Shown here piece after piece: positions 36,201 to 44,061 of a stretch of 64,000 nt of DNA (the stretch's first letter is position 1; each line of letters starts with the position of its first letter). The notes under the pieces were generated by a model. That model saw only the letters and a list, made by a program, of their open reading frames with translations. It did no database searches and had not been told where the DNA came from. The position numbers were made by a program, and so were the translations under genes. Where the stretch lies: contig CASIBY010000003.1 of the NCBI GenBank assembly GCA_949373095.1, positions 171,631 to 235,630 on the forward strand, in the 5' to 3' direction. This stretch comes from Candidatus Poseidoniaceae archaeon. Its GTDB lineage: Archaea; Thermoplasmatota; Poseidoniia; Poseidoniales; Poseidoniaceae.

Positions 36201-37035
36201 ACTCCGATTACCAAGTGCACTTGAAGCAGTAGTTGCTCTCTTTGCTGTTGACCGAATCCTTGCGCTCGTAGTTGGCGGGCAAGTTCCTGTTCCTTTTTCC
36301 TTCAATCCCTTAGATGGAGATACCATGCAGTGGGTTTTGCCTTTGGTCGGAATTGAACTTGTTGTTCTTGCTCTGGTTCTGCTGTTTGACTGGGTCGAAG
36401 GTGAGCGCCTCCGAAGAGACCTTGACGACCATCGGGGCGCCTTGGGTCGCAGTGCATGGCTCGGTTGCTGTGTTCTCCTTTCCTTTGGCCCCGCCAGTCT
36501 CGTTGTTGTTCTCTTTGCGGCTCGGCGAAGCATCGCCTGGGCACAGCCTGCTGTAATGCTGGCCGTAATTGCAGCTCTTCCGTTTGCACTCCAATCGTTG
36601 AACCCATGGGCCCTTACCCCGTCTGGAATCACACTCGCCCCAGCCTTTTCAGCCTCTATTGTTGGGATTGGATGCATGATTTGGACCGCTTACATTGTCG
36701 TCAAAGAGCATGGCTCCTGGCTCTCAAGTGCATTATGGGGTGTCCACATCATGCTTTATCCAGCAGCCTTGCTTGGCCAATCGCTTCCTTTGATGGTGTT
36801 TGCAGGTCTAGCAGCATCCGTGACAGCGTGGATTTCTGGAATTTTCACTCTTCGTAAGTCATGGCGTGTAATCGGCGCAGTTGATTTGGGCATTGCATGG
36901 CTCTTTGCTGCGGTCTCGTTTGTTGCAGGTGCTCAAGTTGAATACCTTCTCGCAATGTTGGCTTCTTCGGCAATACTGCTCTTCGCAGTAACAGCATTGA
37001 CCCAAGGACGTCAAGAAGCACTTGCAAACGATTGA
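33211..37035 (+). CDS. giant polytopic membrane protein (1274 residues), unknown
   Basis: After an acidic, soluble N-terminus of about 100 residues, the protein alternates hydrophobic segments almost without pause, roughly 30 in total. They are interrupted once, at about residues 800-880, by a charged helical segment rich in Arg, Glu and Lys (LAAQEQRREEFDAKRERLR and onward) that would lie in the cytoplasm. There are few long loops and no recognised transporter, polymerase or glycosyltransferase motif. The layout recalls very large bacterial membrane proteins such as DUF2339, but I cannot confirm homology. It is divergent from pckA and ends three bases before the glmM-like stop. Confidence 0.65.
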   Translation: MDDQSGTRTGPAGEDEVLRKKEFGRARGMNLGAFMVASDDSENTEQLPAEGEASAEKEVDAAVGTLNEIFTTDSEPVNDEETVDSVTQIAIHAEQQISRVMMVMMVLIWTAIGALVGTVFPPLLSAAGLLAMAIFGFGLGERWIPRPSMHLLGITWVIISMKLLYGLALDAWSWGWFDSSPIGSSETLGIVMLALVGLNVAVAFRHDEDAIAAQSALVLFAVGSSAGAVYGGAGVAIFILLAMALMHVLALLRSSGNLASLGISISYLWVGVHALSDDWTILSLTLIPIENDLTLFLLLAVVSAANAAMAAVFVHHENWLSSAANALGLGKPGLWAVSVSIGMIGALMAIAAHRSETGYALAQLMLLATAFSASYLVVRGVSWTRLMPYLLGPTPFLLAGLALMVTGTVSIDWPFGLEAYSIFASLMAALTVMVLLQHQTSVSDHVLWVGGIAVVILLTLLIPAEGGGTNSRILLATQGIVWLGLAGLALLRRSPSIAGVAVLTPYLWLLVFATDFESRLVSSDLLPIVLAEQDVAIWMALLVVQQVGVNISLGSSNLNLAGRLGGFSEISARLRDSKALNLWNISFVLAVLTFVSMARPQSLTGIGLFGGMSLLILSHAFLVLQDVHRGKPRTLFTVWCVAAIALSWKFGQEAIWALILVLASSLLLLAAERRQREGRTKEELEQLEALPGRLLTLHLGIITALFLIIGLEPQRQAVLTGQDGWLNEVDNLRMLTVLGGISLVIYMNRIMKIESLLTPTVGALGLLIGMALAGQGMDQVEIQLAALILFVVTGAYLALQGEVRSGLKALAAQEQRREEFDAKRERLRHLVADDGAADTTTSVQLKHLDAEMLRLAEAQRKRSKRTDTGAADDLIVGDIHYRPIIILMFLGVAFLGAAWVSFATGGGLQALMFSAVLSVLMVGLSRLRANSIGLRLPDIAGVESPIAFCMTGLVVVHLAGRMTTGVLDGEDALHLFVLMGALGVLGGMGLIGRNDLGLRLPSALEAVVALFAVDRILALVVGGQVPVPFSFNPLDGDTMQWVLPLVGIELVVLALVLLFDWVEGERLRRDLDDHRGALGRSAWLGCCVLLSFGPASLVVVLFAARRSIAWAQPAVMLAVIAALPFALQSLNPWALTPSGITLAPAFSASIVGIGCMIWTAYIVVKEHGSWLSSALWGVHIMLYPAALLGQSLPLMVFAGLAASVTAWISGIFTLRKSWRVIGAVDLGIAWLFAAVSFVAGAQVEYLLAMLASSAILLFAVTALTQGRQEALAND

Positions 37036-37038
37036 GCG

Positions 37039-38667
37039 TCACTGGAGAGCCTTAGACAACAGGCCCTCAATGTCTTCTAGCAAGGGAAGAAACTTCTCAG
37101 AACTCAGTTCTGGTGAAAGACGCAAAGAAAGACTGGTCTTCGCTTGAGTCCCGCTGTTACGTATTCCAAATGAAAGCGTACCTTCCAAACCTTCACCGTG
37201 AACAAGAAGAAGATTTTCTTCTCCCTCAATTGTTCTGGTTCCGGCCTTGATTCCATTGTGCTTGAGCGCCGTTAGGATCTTCTCGGAAACGGTTGCTTGC
37301 AATGTATTCCCTCGCTGCCAGCGTTCTCTGTGGCTCTCTTTAACCGATGTTCTTCGCTTCCATCCGCGATTAAATGAACGGGGATTGGACTCATCTTGAG
37401 CCAGCAAAAAGGCACACAGTGAAGCAGCGCCATCGCCGACGAGACTCCACTCGCCATCATGATTCGAATGAGATGCTGGCATGACCAGATGCCCTGAATC
37501 TTCAACTCCGAGCCGTAATGGCATGGAATCGCTATGAATCAATCCGTCAGGGTGGCGTAATCCAACCGAAAGCCAACGGTCTCCAACAGCCGTTTCAAGG
37601 CATACAGTCTTGGGATGGAATTGTGAAACGAATCCTGTTAATGCAACGTCGGATTCGATACTCGCTGCAAAACGCCACGCTCCTTGTTCTTGCCCCGCTT
37701 CGATGAGCATTGCAGCCATGGCATCTCCGTCAATCACTTTGTAACCCTCATCGGTTGCCTCAATTAGTAAACACCGGTCACCATCGCCATCCAAAGCAGC
37801 TCCAACAAGAGTTCCAGCCTCGGCTGAGTTCAGACTCGAAAGGAGCGCATGTGGAGATGAAGCCGCTTCTTCAACAGTCCATGTTTGAGTTGGAGAGAAA
37901 TCACCGGCACCACAATTTGCATTGAGGGCAATTGCATTATCACTTACTTCCCGAGTTTCAATACCACGCATTGTGAGAAAGTTTGCGAGCCATGAAGCTC
38001 CGGCGCCATGAGCGCAATCAAGATGGAAGGGTGAAGCGATTCTTCCGTTTTGAACCGAAGCGCTACACCCCCCAAAGACACCTTCAAAATCATCCCAGCG
38101 TCGTTCAAGCCATGTTTGGTGGAAGGTCTCAGCCCAATTATCAGCCATCCTAAGTGCGGGTTCACTGAGTCGTTTTTGTTCATCCAAGTTGACCTCCCGC
38201 TCCTCACTTGCGAGTGCAAACAAGGTCCGACTGATCTCCTGTTCCTGCAGCGGAGTCGTCTTGAAACCATGAGCGTCGAAGACCTTGATTCCAGAATCTG
38301 AAACAGGATTGTGACTTGCGGTGATCATGCACCCCATTCTCGCGTTGTTGTGTAAAACTGCAGCGTGAAGTGTTGGAGTAGCACATAATCCAATGTGAAT
38401 CACTTCACTTCCGCTGAGTTGGAGGCCAAGCGTAAGCGCCTCAACGATAGCTTCGTTGTGAGGTCTATCGTCCCATCCGACAACTACAGTTTGCCCGTTC
38501 CCGGGGAATAGAGATTGAACGTGACTCAATGCTTCGCCCAAGACTCGCATCAGAGAAGGATGGAGCGTTCTATGCTCGGTAAGAGCCAAAATTGCATCTT
38601 CTTCATCCAGATGTTCAAGCGAGGTTTCTCCCCGAATTCCATCGGTTCCAAAATAAGAAAATGTCAT
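37039..38667 (-). CDS. glmM: phosphoglucosamine/phosphomannomutase family protein
   Basis: This is an alpha-D-phosphohexomutase that moves phosphate between C6 and C1 of a hexose. FGTDGIRG near the N-terminus is typical of GlmM. The phosphoserine loop is TASHNPVSDSGIKVF, the metal loop DGDGDR lies in ALDGDGDRCLLIE, and GIRNSGTQAKTSL near the end is the phosphate-binding loop. At 542 residues it is about 90 longer than GlmM, with inserts around 160-230 and 400-440. It follows an acetyltransferase resembling the GlmU C-terminus, which supports the UDP-GlcNAc pathway; the sugar remains inferred. Confidence 0.82.
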   Translation of the reverse strand: MTFSYFGTDGIRGETSLEHLDEEDAILALTEHRTLHPSLMRVLGEALSHVQSLFPGNGQTVVVGWDDRPHNEAIVEALTLGLQLSGSEVIHIGLCATPTLHAAVLHNNARMGCMITASHNPVSDSGIKVFDAHGFKTTPLQEQEISRTLFALASEEREVNLDEQKRLSEPALRMADNWAETFHQTWLERRWDDFEGVFGGCSASVQNGRIASPFHLDCAHGAGASWLANFLTMRGIETREVSDNAIALNANCGAGDFSPTQTWTVEEAASSPHALLSSLNSAEAGTLVGAALDGDGDRCLLIEATDEGYKVIDGDAMAAMLIEAGQEQGAWRFAASIESDVALTGFVSQFHPKTVCLETAVGDRWLSVGLRHPDGLIHSDSMPLRLGVEDSGHLVMPASHSNHDGEWSLVGDGAASLCAFLLAQDESNPRSFNRGWKRRTSVKESHRERWQRGNTLQATVSEKILTALKHNGIKAGTRTIEGEENLLLVHGEGLEGTLSFGIRNSGTQAKTSLSLRLSPELSSEKFLPLLEDIEGLLSKALQ

Positions 38668-38677
38668 ACGAACCACC

Positions 38678-39382
38678 TCAGCGATGTTCAACGTCAGAGC
38701 CGTGGATTCCGGTAACGGTTACGTTAGGCCATACCACATTGTTACAGCCCAAAACGACACCTGGGTTGGTGACACTGTTGCATCCGAGAGCACACCCCTC
38801 TCCCAAGATGGCACCAAATTTCCTCAAGCCGCTACCAATTCTCTTTCCGTCAATACGGACATGGACTTCCTTCCCGTCGTTTCGTAAATTGCTCAGTTTT
38901 GTCCCAGCGCCAAGATTGACGTCAGCCCCAAGAATTGAATCACCTACATAGTTGAAGTGCGGTGCTTTTGCTCCAGGCAGAAGAACGGAATGCTTTGTCT
39001 CGGTTGAATGGCCGACAACTGCGCCAGAGCATATCCATGAAAACTCACGAACGTAAGCCCCACTACGGACCACTGCATGAGGTCCAATATAGCACGGGCC
39101 GATGATGTAAGCACCAGCCTCAACCGTTGCGGTAGCATCGATGATGATCCCTTCACCAGCCGTAAAGAATCCAGGATTCTCACAATCGATGGTTCCAGAA
39201 AGTTGGTTCATTTGGGATTTAATTCCCATTGAATGAGCCGGGTCAAGAATCCGCCAAGCTGGTTCATCAGTTGGAAACTGAGGGACTGCTCCGTCCTCAG
39301 TACCCTTGAAGGATGGAAACAATACATCCGGTTGTGTTGAGGATGGCCAGTTCATGTGTTGGGGCACGAAGCCCCTCGGCAT
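38678..39382 (-). CDS. left-handed beta-helix acyltransferase, GlmU C-terminal-like
   Basis: The 234-residue protein contains hexapeptide repeats (ATATVEAGAYIIGPCYIGPHAVVRSGAYV in register) forming a left-handed beta-helix. HFNYVGDSILGADVNLGAGT matches the GlmU acetyltransferase active-site region, where His and Tyr contact the amino sugar. The nucleotidyltransferase half of GlmU is absent, so this is a stand-alone acetyltransferase-like subunit. It lies 10 bases upstream of the GlmM-like gene. An ATG at 39355 is an alternative start. Confidence 0.78.
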   Translation of the reverse strand: MPRGFVPQHMNWPSSTQPDVLFPSFKGTEDGAVPQFPTDEPAWRILDPAHSMGIKSQMNQLSGTIDCENPGFFTAGEGIIIDATATVEAGAYIIGPCYIGPHAVVRSGAYVREFSWICSGAVVGHSTETKHSVLLPGAKAPHFNYVGDSILGADVNLGAGTKLSNLRNDGKEVHVRIDGKRIGSGLRKFGAILGEGCALGCNSVTNPGVVLGCNNVVWPNVTVTGIHGSDVEHR

Positions 39383-39394
39383 GAATGTGGTGCT

Positions 39395-39649
39395 TCAACA
39401 GGCGGCGAGGTGATAGATTCGCTTTCCTGTTGAGGAATCCAGATGAAATTCAATCAGTTCGGAGAGATGACGTGGAATAAACAATCCAACCTTTCTGGTT
39501 GTCAAGCCATGATTTCGCATTTTCCGATCGTTTGACAGGAAGCTGACAATATCCGCCGCAGATGCGCCGGGTGTTGCACTAACGTAATCGATGATTTCGT
39601 TCTTTAATCGTTCCAGTCGAGCCTTTTTTTGTGAGCCTTTTCCTCGCAT
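39395..39649 (-). CDS. small winged-helix DNA-binding protein
   Basis: The 84-residue basic product has a helix-turn-helix core: LERLKNEIIDYVSATPGASAADIVSFLS, then LTTRKVGLFIPRHL, then a wing-like FHLDSSTGKRIYHL. This is the shape of small archaeal winged-helix regulators. It is the first gene of the operon with the hexapeptide acyltransferase and GlmM-like mutase, so it may regulate amino-sugar synthesis. I start it at the ATG at 39649; the ORF is open to 39688. Confidence 0.6.
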   Translation of the reverse strand: MRGKGSQKKARLERLKNEIIDYVSATPGASAADIVSFLSNDRKMRNHGLTTRKVGLFIPRHLSELIEFHLDSSTGKRIYHLAAC

Positions 39650-39846
39650 TGTATTCTCATATTGTACTAGGTTGAGGAAGTACATCAACGGTCGTTGGGT
39701 TCGCCCGGGGGTCCCATCATTTCTTTATTCAAAACGACCGATTTTTATTCAGTTAAGGTTTGAAATTATCTGCCCTTTGAAAAAACAAGGGCCCCAAAAG
39801 CCTCCTTCATCATGCTTGGAGAAATTTGTGCGAAAGGCCTGTTGCA

Positions 39847-39923
39847 TGGTGGGCGATGCAGGATTCGAACCCGCGTCGACGGGTTCGAAGCCCGTCAGGA
39901 TATCCAAGCTACCCCAATCGCCC
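39847..39923 (-). tRNA. tRNA-Arg (anticodon UCG), CCA encoded
   Basis: On the minus strand GGGCGAT pairs with ATCGCCC as the seven-base acceptor stem. The anticodon arm is ACGGG-CTTCGAA-CCCGT with anticodon TCG (39886-39888 on the plus strand), and the T arm is GCGGG-TTCGAAT-CCTGC. The D-loop contains GGA, giving A20, an arginine identity element. The discriminator is A, and CCA is encoded at 39847-39849. No intron is visible. It would read CGA codons and perhaps other CGN codons. Confidence 0.93.
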
Positions 39924-39978
39924 TTGTCTCCCCGAGATGCCCACCCCTCTTCAATAAGGCGGGTACCTTGGAAAGAGC

Positions 39979-40392
39979 ATGGCGCGCAAATTACCGTGTA
40001 TCCCAACGGGATGTTCTGCGTGTTGTCGGGAGACAACGATGCCAATTACCAAGGCCGAAGCTGCTCGTCTTGCTCGCAGAACTGGAATGCAAGTACCAGA
40101 TTTTGCGGTAGACATTAACGGGGCGCTAACCCTTCTGAATCAATCTTCAACTCGTGCATGTGTGTTTCTGTTAACCGATTCAGCAGACATGAATGCCGAA
40201 GGCTTGTGTTCGGTTTATGAAATTCGCCCTAAAGGATGCAGAACCTATCCTTATGTCCTCGATGAACGTGACGAAGCCATCCTGGACAAGGGATGCCCAC
40301 ATAGGGAACAATTCCCAAGCCCCCCCGACGATATGGCGTTCACACTCCTCAATCTTGAGGAACGTATCTTGCAAGAAGGATCAGACGACTGA
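39979..40392 (+). CDS. YkgJ-family cysteine-cluster protein
   Basis: This small 137-residue protein has the YkgJ metal-cluster cysteine pattern: CIPTGCSACC near the N-terminus, CSVYEIRPKGCRTYPY in the middle and a later CPHREQF. These cysteines are thought to bind zinc or an iron-sulfur cluster. The physiological role of the family is unknown. Its 3' end overlaps the convergent methyltransferase gene by 44 bases. Confidence 0.85.
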   Translation: MARKLPCIPTGCSACCRETTMPITKAEAARLARRTGMQVPDFAVDINGALTLLNQSSTRACVFLLTDSADMNAEGLCSVYEIRPKGCRTYPYVLDERDEAILDKGCPHREQFPSPPDDMAFTLLNLEERILQEGSDD

Positions 40393-41494
40393 GGCTCTTG
40401 TGAACGTGCTCAACATGCGCGGATTTCGGGGTCCATCCACACGATTCTAGCAAGAGAAGAAGTTCAGGCCAAGACCCGCTTAGCAATTCAACCTCTTCAT
40501 CTAATGCTACCGGAAGGTTTGGGCGCTCACCCATTGGTTTAATCGGTAGAATGAGAACAAAACCAGCACCGTCTGAAGCCACATCATACGAACTCTCCAG
40601 CGTTGCTTTTAGCAAGGATTGAGATTCCATACTTCCTTGGGAGTTTCTACCGTAAGGCGGGTCAAGAACAAATCCAGAAACGCTTCCGCGCCAGTCCTCG
40701 GGCAGAGCGTCACCGAGCCTCGTAGCATCTCCTCTTTCAATAGAACAAGTGGGGTGCTCATCTTTTCCATGTGCCCAGGCAAGGTTCCTTCTTGCTCCTT
40801 CAACCATCTCTGAATGAATATCAATTCCTATGCCGTCCCGGCCACTTAACGATGCTTCGATAACAAATCCCCCAGTGCCGGTCATAGGGTCAACAATGGG
40901 ACCTGTTCCTAGCGGTCCTGCAGCAAGATTCACTGCAAGCCGTGCAAGGCGAGGGTCAAGGCTTACCGGTTTGAAAAAAGGACGCTCAGCAGCTCGACGT
41001 TCTCCACTTCCAAAGGATGCGTTCCCACCGCCTTCCATCCAACCGCATGCGATTGAGGAAGAGGTGCCGTCTGCAATGAGGGCGAGCGTATAATCGGGAG
41101 TCTCAAGGTCAATGTCGTATTCTGCCCGAACCATGATGCTTCCAATTTTCCCAGCGAGAGCACTGGTACTTAGGCCAGAGATTTTTCCTTCCTGACGCCA
41201 GGGTTTAACGGCTACAGAACCACTGACTGGGTGCTGGATGAGATACGCCTCCACCGTAGAAAGAAATGCAGGCTCATCATCATTCCACGGATGAATAAAT
41301 CCGTCTTCGAGAAAGCACTGAAGCCCACTCGCGATGCGGAGTGCTTCATTGCGTTGAGGCGGTGTTGTGCCGTCGACGAAGATCCATCGTTGTGATGCTG
41401 TTGGGCGTCGGCTTGCTCTGGGTAGGAGCGCACCCAATTCCGCAGAAGCGAGGGCAGGATGCCATCCCCGAAGACACGCCAAGTGTTCGCCCAT
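40349..41494 (-). CDS. Trm11/TrmG10-type tRNA guanosine N2-methyltransferase
   Basis: It is predicted to methylate N2 of G10 in tRNA. The N-terminal half is a THUMP-like RNA-binding region (about residues 50-160). The C-terminal Rossmann methyltransferase has SAM motif DPMTGTGGFVIEA (about 203-215), GIDIHSEMVEGA and the amino-methylation motif DPPYGR. The length of 381 fits archaeal members (about 330-380). It overlaps the YkgJ gene tail to tail. Confidence 0.87.
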   Translation of the reverse strand: MGEHLACLRGWHPALASAELGALLPRASRRPTASQRWIFVDGTTPPQRNEALRIASGLQCFLEDGFIHPWNDDEPAFLSTVEAYLIQHPVSGSVAVKPWRQEGKISGLSTSALAGKIGSIMVRAEYDIDLETPDYTLALIADGTSSSIACGWMEGGGNASFGSGERRAAERPFFKPVSLDPRLARLAVNLAAGPLGTGPIVDPMTGTGGFVIEASLSGRDGIGIDIHSEMVEGARRNLAWAHGKDEHPTCSIERGDATRLGDALPEDWRGSVSGFVLDPPYGRNSQGSMESQSLLKATLESSYDVASDGAGFVLILPIKPMGERPNLPVALDEEVELLSGSWPELLLLLESCGWTPKSAHVEHVHKSLSRLILLARYVPQD

Positions 41495-41570
41495 GGCCCT
41501 GCCTGTGGCTTTGACTTCTTGATGCTCTCGCAGGCCAACCCCTACATAGGGTGACCCGCTGCTTCTTTAC

Positions 41571-42599
41571 ATGGGCTGTAATTTGAAGGATTTAGCGCCG
41601 GCTGAAACCATCATCCTGTCCGAACTAGCGGGAAAAAAGGTAGGTATTGACGCCTTCCTCACCGCCTTCCAATTCCTCACTACAATGCGTGACCGCTCTC
41701 CTGAAGGTGACGGTCTCCCACTTCGCGATGCAAACGGGAATCCGGTGTCTCACCTGATGGGGTTCCTCCACCGAACCACAACCTTGTTGAGTATTGGAAT
41801 TAAACCTGTTTTCGTCTTTGATGGTGATTCGCCCGAATTGAAAGAAGAAGAACTTGCGCAGCGTCGTGCTCGTCGCGAAGAAGCTGAACGCATTCACATT
41901 GAGGCTCTTGAAGCTGGAGACTTTCCTCTCGCCCAAAAAATGGCGCAACGCATCGTTCATTATTCTCCACAGATGGTTGAAGAAACACAACAGTTACTGG
42001 ACCTCCTTGGAGTCCCGTGGGTGACGGCAGCAGCAGAAGGGGAAGCCCAAGCAGCAGTCATGGCTGCAAAAGGGCAACTTGACGTGGTCGCAACCCAAGA
42101 TTGGGATGCCTTGCTGTACGGTTCACCCGTACTTGTTCGTAATTTGATGGACGATGGAACAAAGCGTTACGGACGAATCATTAACGCTCAGCAAATCAAT
42201 CTTGAATCCATGTTGGAAGAACAAGATTTGTCTCGAGAGCAGCTTGTTGATTTGGCAATTATGATCGGTACTGATTTCCACCCGGGTATCAAGGGTATCG
42301 GGCCAAAGACGGGCCTGAAATTGATTCGCGAATACAAGACGTTGGAAGCTGTTTGTGAAGAGAAAGGCAAAGAATTACCAGAACGTCTTGATGAGATAAG
42401 GCAAATTTTCCTCAACCATCCCGTGGTTGATGTTGACGATGACCGCTTGGTCCAGGGCGACGTTGACCGTAAGGGACTGGTGAAGTTCTTGCAAGAAGAT
42501 CGCCAATTTAGCCAGCGAAGGATGGATCAAGCCTTTGAGAAATTAACCCAAGCAGGCCTTCTTCGCGGAGCAGGTCAAACCTCGCTGTTTTCCTTCTGA
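41571..42599 (+). CDS. fen: flap endonuclease 1
   Basis: FEN-1 removes 5' flaps in lagging-strand maturation and long-patch repair. The N and I nuclease regions are intact: VGIDAFLTAFQF, KPVFVFDGDSPELK, AAAEGEAQAAVMA, ATQDWDALLYGSP and IGTDFHPGIKGIGPKTGLKLI (helix-hairpin-helix). The C-terminus QTSLFSF is a PCNA-interacting PIP box. The length of 342 is typical of archaea. Its last 25 bases overlap the convergent CoA-transferase gene. Confidence 0.96.
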   Translation: MGCNLKDLAPAETIILSELAGKKVGIDAFLTAFQFLTTMRDRSPEGDGLPLRDANGNPVSHLMGFLHRTTTLLSIGIKPVFVFDGDSPELKEEELAQRRARREEAERIHIEALEAGDFPLAQKMAQRIVHYSPQMVEETQQLLDLLGVPWVTAAAEGEAQAAVMAAKGQLDVVATQDWDALLYGSPVLVRNLMDDGTKRYGRIINAQQINLESMLEEQDLSREQLVDLAIMIGTDFHPGIKGIGPKTGLKLIREYKTLEAVCEEKGKELPERLDEIRQIFLNHPVVDVDDDRLVQGDVDRKGLVKFLQEDRQFSQRRMDQAFEKLTQAGLLRGAGQTSLFSF

Positions 42600-43618
42600 T
42601 GAAATCTCAGTGGACTTGCTAGGACTTCTACGTCGTCAACAGTCACAACTGCTCCTCGGGCAATGGACTGCGTGTCGTTGAGTGCCTCGTTTACCGTGTT
42701 GACCGGCGCACAGGGGATTCCCGCAAGCATCGATTCCAATTCCTCTCTGGAATGAACAGCAATGTGTTTCTGAACCATGGCTTCCACAGCATCACGCTTT
42801 GCAATCCGCACACTGTTCTCCTGCCAGTTATCTGGAGCATTGAGTGCAAGAGCCTCATTCAAAATGTTCCACTGTCCTGTGGACCCAACGCCAATAGCAA
42901 ACCATCCGTCATTCGCTTCGAAGACACGATAAGGCACAAGATTTGGGTGAGCGGTCCCCATTCGCCGAGGCGTATCGCCCGCTAGGGCATTGTGGCCTTG
43001 ATTGACCAGGGCTGCTAGGGCAGTATCCCACAAAGAGATATCAATTCGTGAACCTTCACCGGTTCGCTCCCTATGGTAGAGAGCTGCAAGAATTGAACTG
43101 ACAGCATTCATTCCTGTCATGACATCTATCCATGCAACACCGACCTTTGCGGGTGGGCCATCTGCATCTCCAGTGATTGACATAATTCCCGACCTCGCTT
43201 GCATGGTGAGGTCAAATGCGGGCTCATCGCGTCGCGGGCCGTTCTGCCCATATCCCGAAATGCTGCAAAGAATGACTCCCTTTGGGACTGGGCCAAGGTG
43301 CCGCTCAAATGTTCCCGGCCTGAAATTTTCAATCACTATATCAGACTGGGAGATCAGAGATCGAAGACGGACTCGGTCTTCCTTGATGTTGCCTGACTGA
43401 ATGTCCTTTCCTCGATTGCACGACAGAAAATAAGACGCAACGAGTTCACCGTTGAATCCTTTCTGGAAGGGGGGGCCCCATTCTCGCGTATCGTCACCCC
43501 ATGGGGCTTCGATTTTCGTGACGTTTGCTCCGAGATCCCCAAGCGACTGGGCCGCATAAGGGCCTGCAAGAATTCTGGAAAGATCAAGAACGCGTATACC
43601 TTCAAGTGGGCGAAGCAT
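42575..43618 (-). CDS. CaiB/BaiF family (class III) CoA transferase
   Basis: It moves CoA between an acyl-CoA and a free acid. The N-terminal LEGIRVLDLSRILAGPYAAQSLGDLGA block, VIENFRPGTFE and SGYGQNGPRRDEPAFDLTMQARSG, which contains the catalytic Asp, are diagnostic of the family. At 347 residues it is slightly short of the usual 400. The substrate is not inferable. I start it at the ATG at 43618, just before the conserved block. Confidence 0.88.
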   Translation of the reverse strand: MLRPLEGIRVLDLSRILAGPYAAQSLGDLGANVTKIEAPWGDDTREWGPPFQKGFNGELVASYFLSCNRGKDIQSGNIKEDRVRLRSLISQSDIVIENFRPGTFERHLGPVPKGVILCSISGYGQNGPRRDEPAFDLTMQARSGIMSITGDADGPPAKVGVAWIDVMTGMNAVSSILAALYHRERTGEGSRIDISLWDTALAALVNQGHNALAGDTPRRMGTAHPNLVPYRVFEANDGWFAIGVGSTGQWNILNEALALNAPDNWQENSVRIAKRDAVEAMVQKHIAVHSREELESMLAGIPCAPVNTVNEALNDTQSIARGAVVTVDDVEVLASPLRFHQKENSEV

Positions 43619-43706
43619 GAGCAGGGCTCGTGCGTGTTTCAAATGAACATATCCACTAAGGGGCGTTGTTCGAAGGGCATCATTGCCCTGTCAGATTTGA
43701 ACGAAC

Positions 43707-43883
43707 TCAGTTCTTGTCTGCTTGGACTTGCTTGCGCACGTCCTGTGCAGTGTTCTTTGCTGTCTGCATGGCCTTGCGAACGCGAGTACCTGCAGCGGAG
43801 TTTCCTTTGTCATGCTTTGTAGCATCACCAAGGGAATCGGTCAAATCGTCAATCATCTTCTGTACCATAGCCTCAACGGACAT
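43707..43883 (-). CDS. histone H1-like Hc1-family small basic protein
   Basis: This 58-residue reading frame was found by translating the gap between the CoA transferase and AceE genes. It starts MSVEAMVQKMIDDLTDSLGD, continues with the core DKGNSAAGTRVRKAMQ and ends QVQADKN. The DKGN-x-AAGTRxRKAMQ core matches the bacterial histone H1-like Hc1 family of small DNA-associated proteins (for example in Bacteroidetes). The ATG at 43883 and a TGA stop frame it exactly. If the assignment is right, it is a bacterial-type chromatin protein in an archaeon. Confidence 0.75.
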   Translation of the reverse strand: MSVEAMVQKMIDDLTDSLGDATKHDKGNSAAGTRVRKAMQTAKNTAQDVRKQVQADKN

Positions 43884-44012
43884 AAAGCCGGCTCGGAAAG
43901 TCGGTTCTTATGTATTGCCGTGGGATATCATGAGTATTGGCTCCTAATGAGGCATTTGGCTTCTTCCAGCAGTGGGGATTAATTCGGAGGTGCTAGAACA
44001 GTCAACTTTTCC

Positions 44013-44030
44013 GAGGGGTTGAAAACCCTC
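44013..44030 (+). promoter_or_regulatory. short hairpin upstream of aceE
   Basis: GAGGG (44013-44017) and CCCTC (44026-44030) can pair around an eight-base loop, about 30 bases before the GTG start of aceE. It could be a leader structure or the terminator of nothing visible. The stretch 43884-44061 contains no other gene; a GGGGGA run precedes the GTG by about seven bases and may serve as a ribosome-binding site. Confidence 0.35.
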
Positions 44031-44061
44031 ACCATTGAGCATACCCTAAGGGGGACATCAA

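Noticed and set aside
36078-36677. 199-residue open frame antisense to the giant membrane protein
   Set aside because: Its Arg/Ser/Thr/Pro-rich composition is typical of antisense reading of a hydrophobic gene, and it has no motif.
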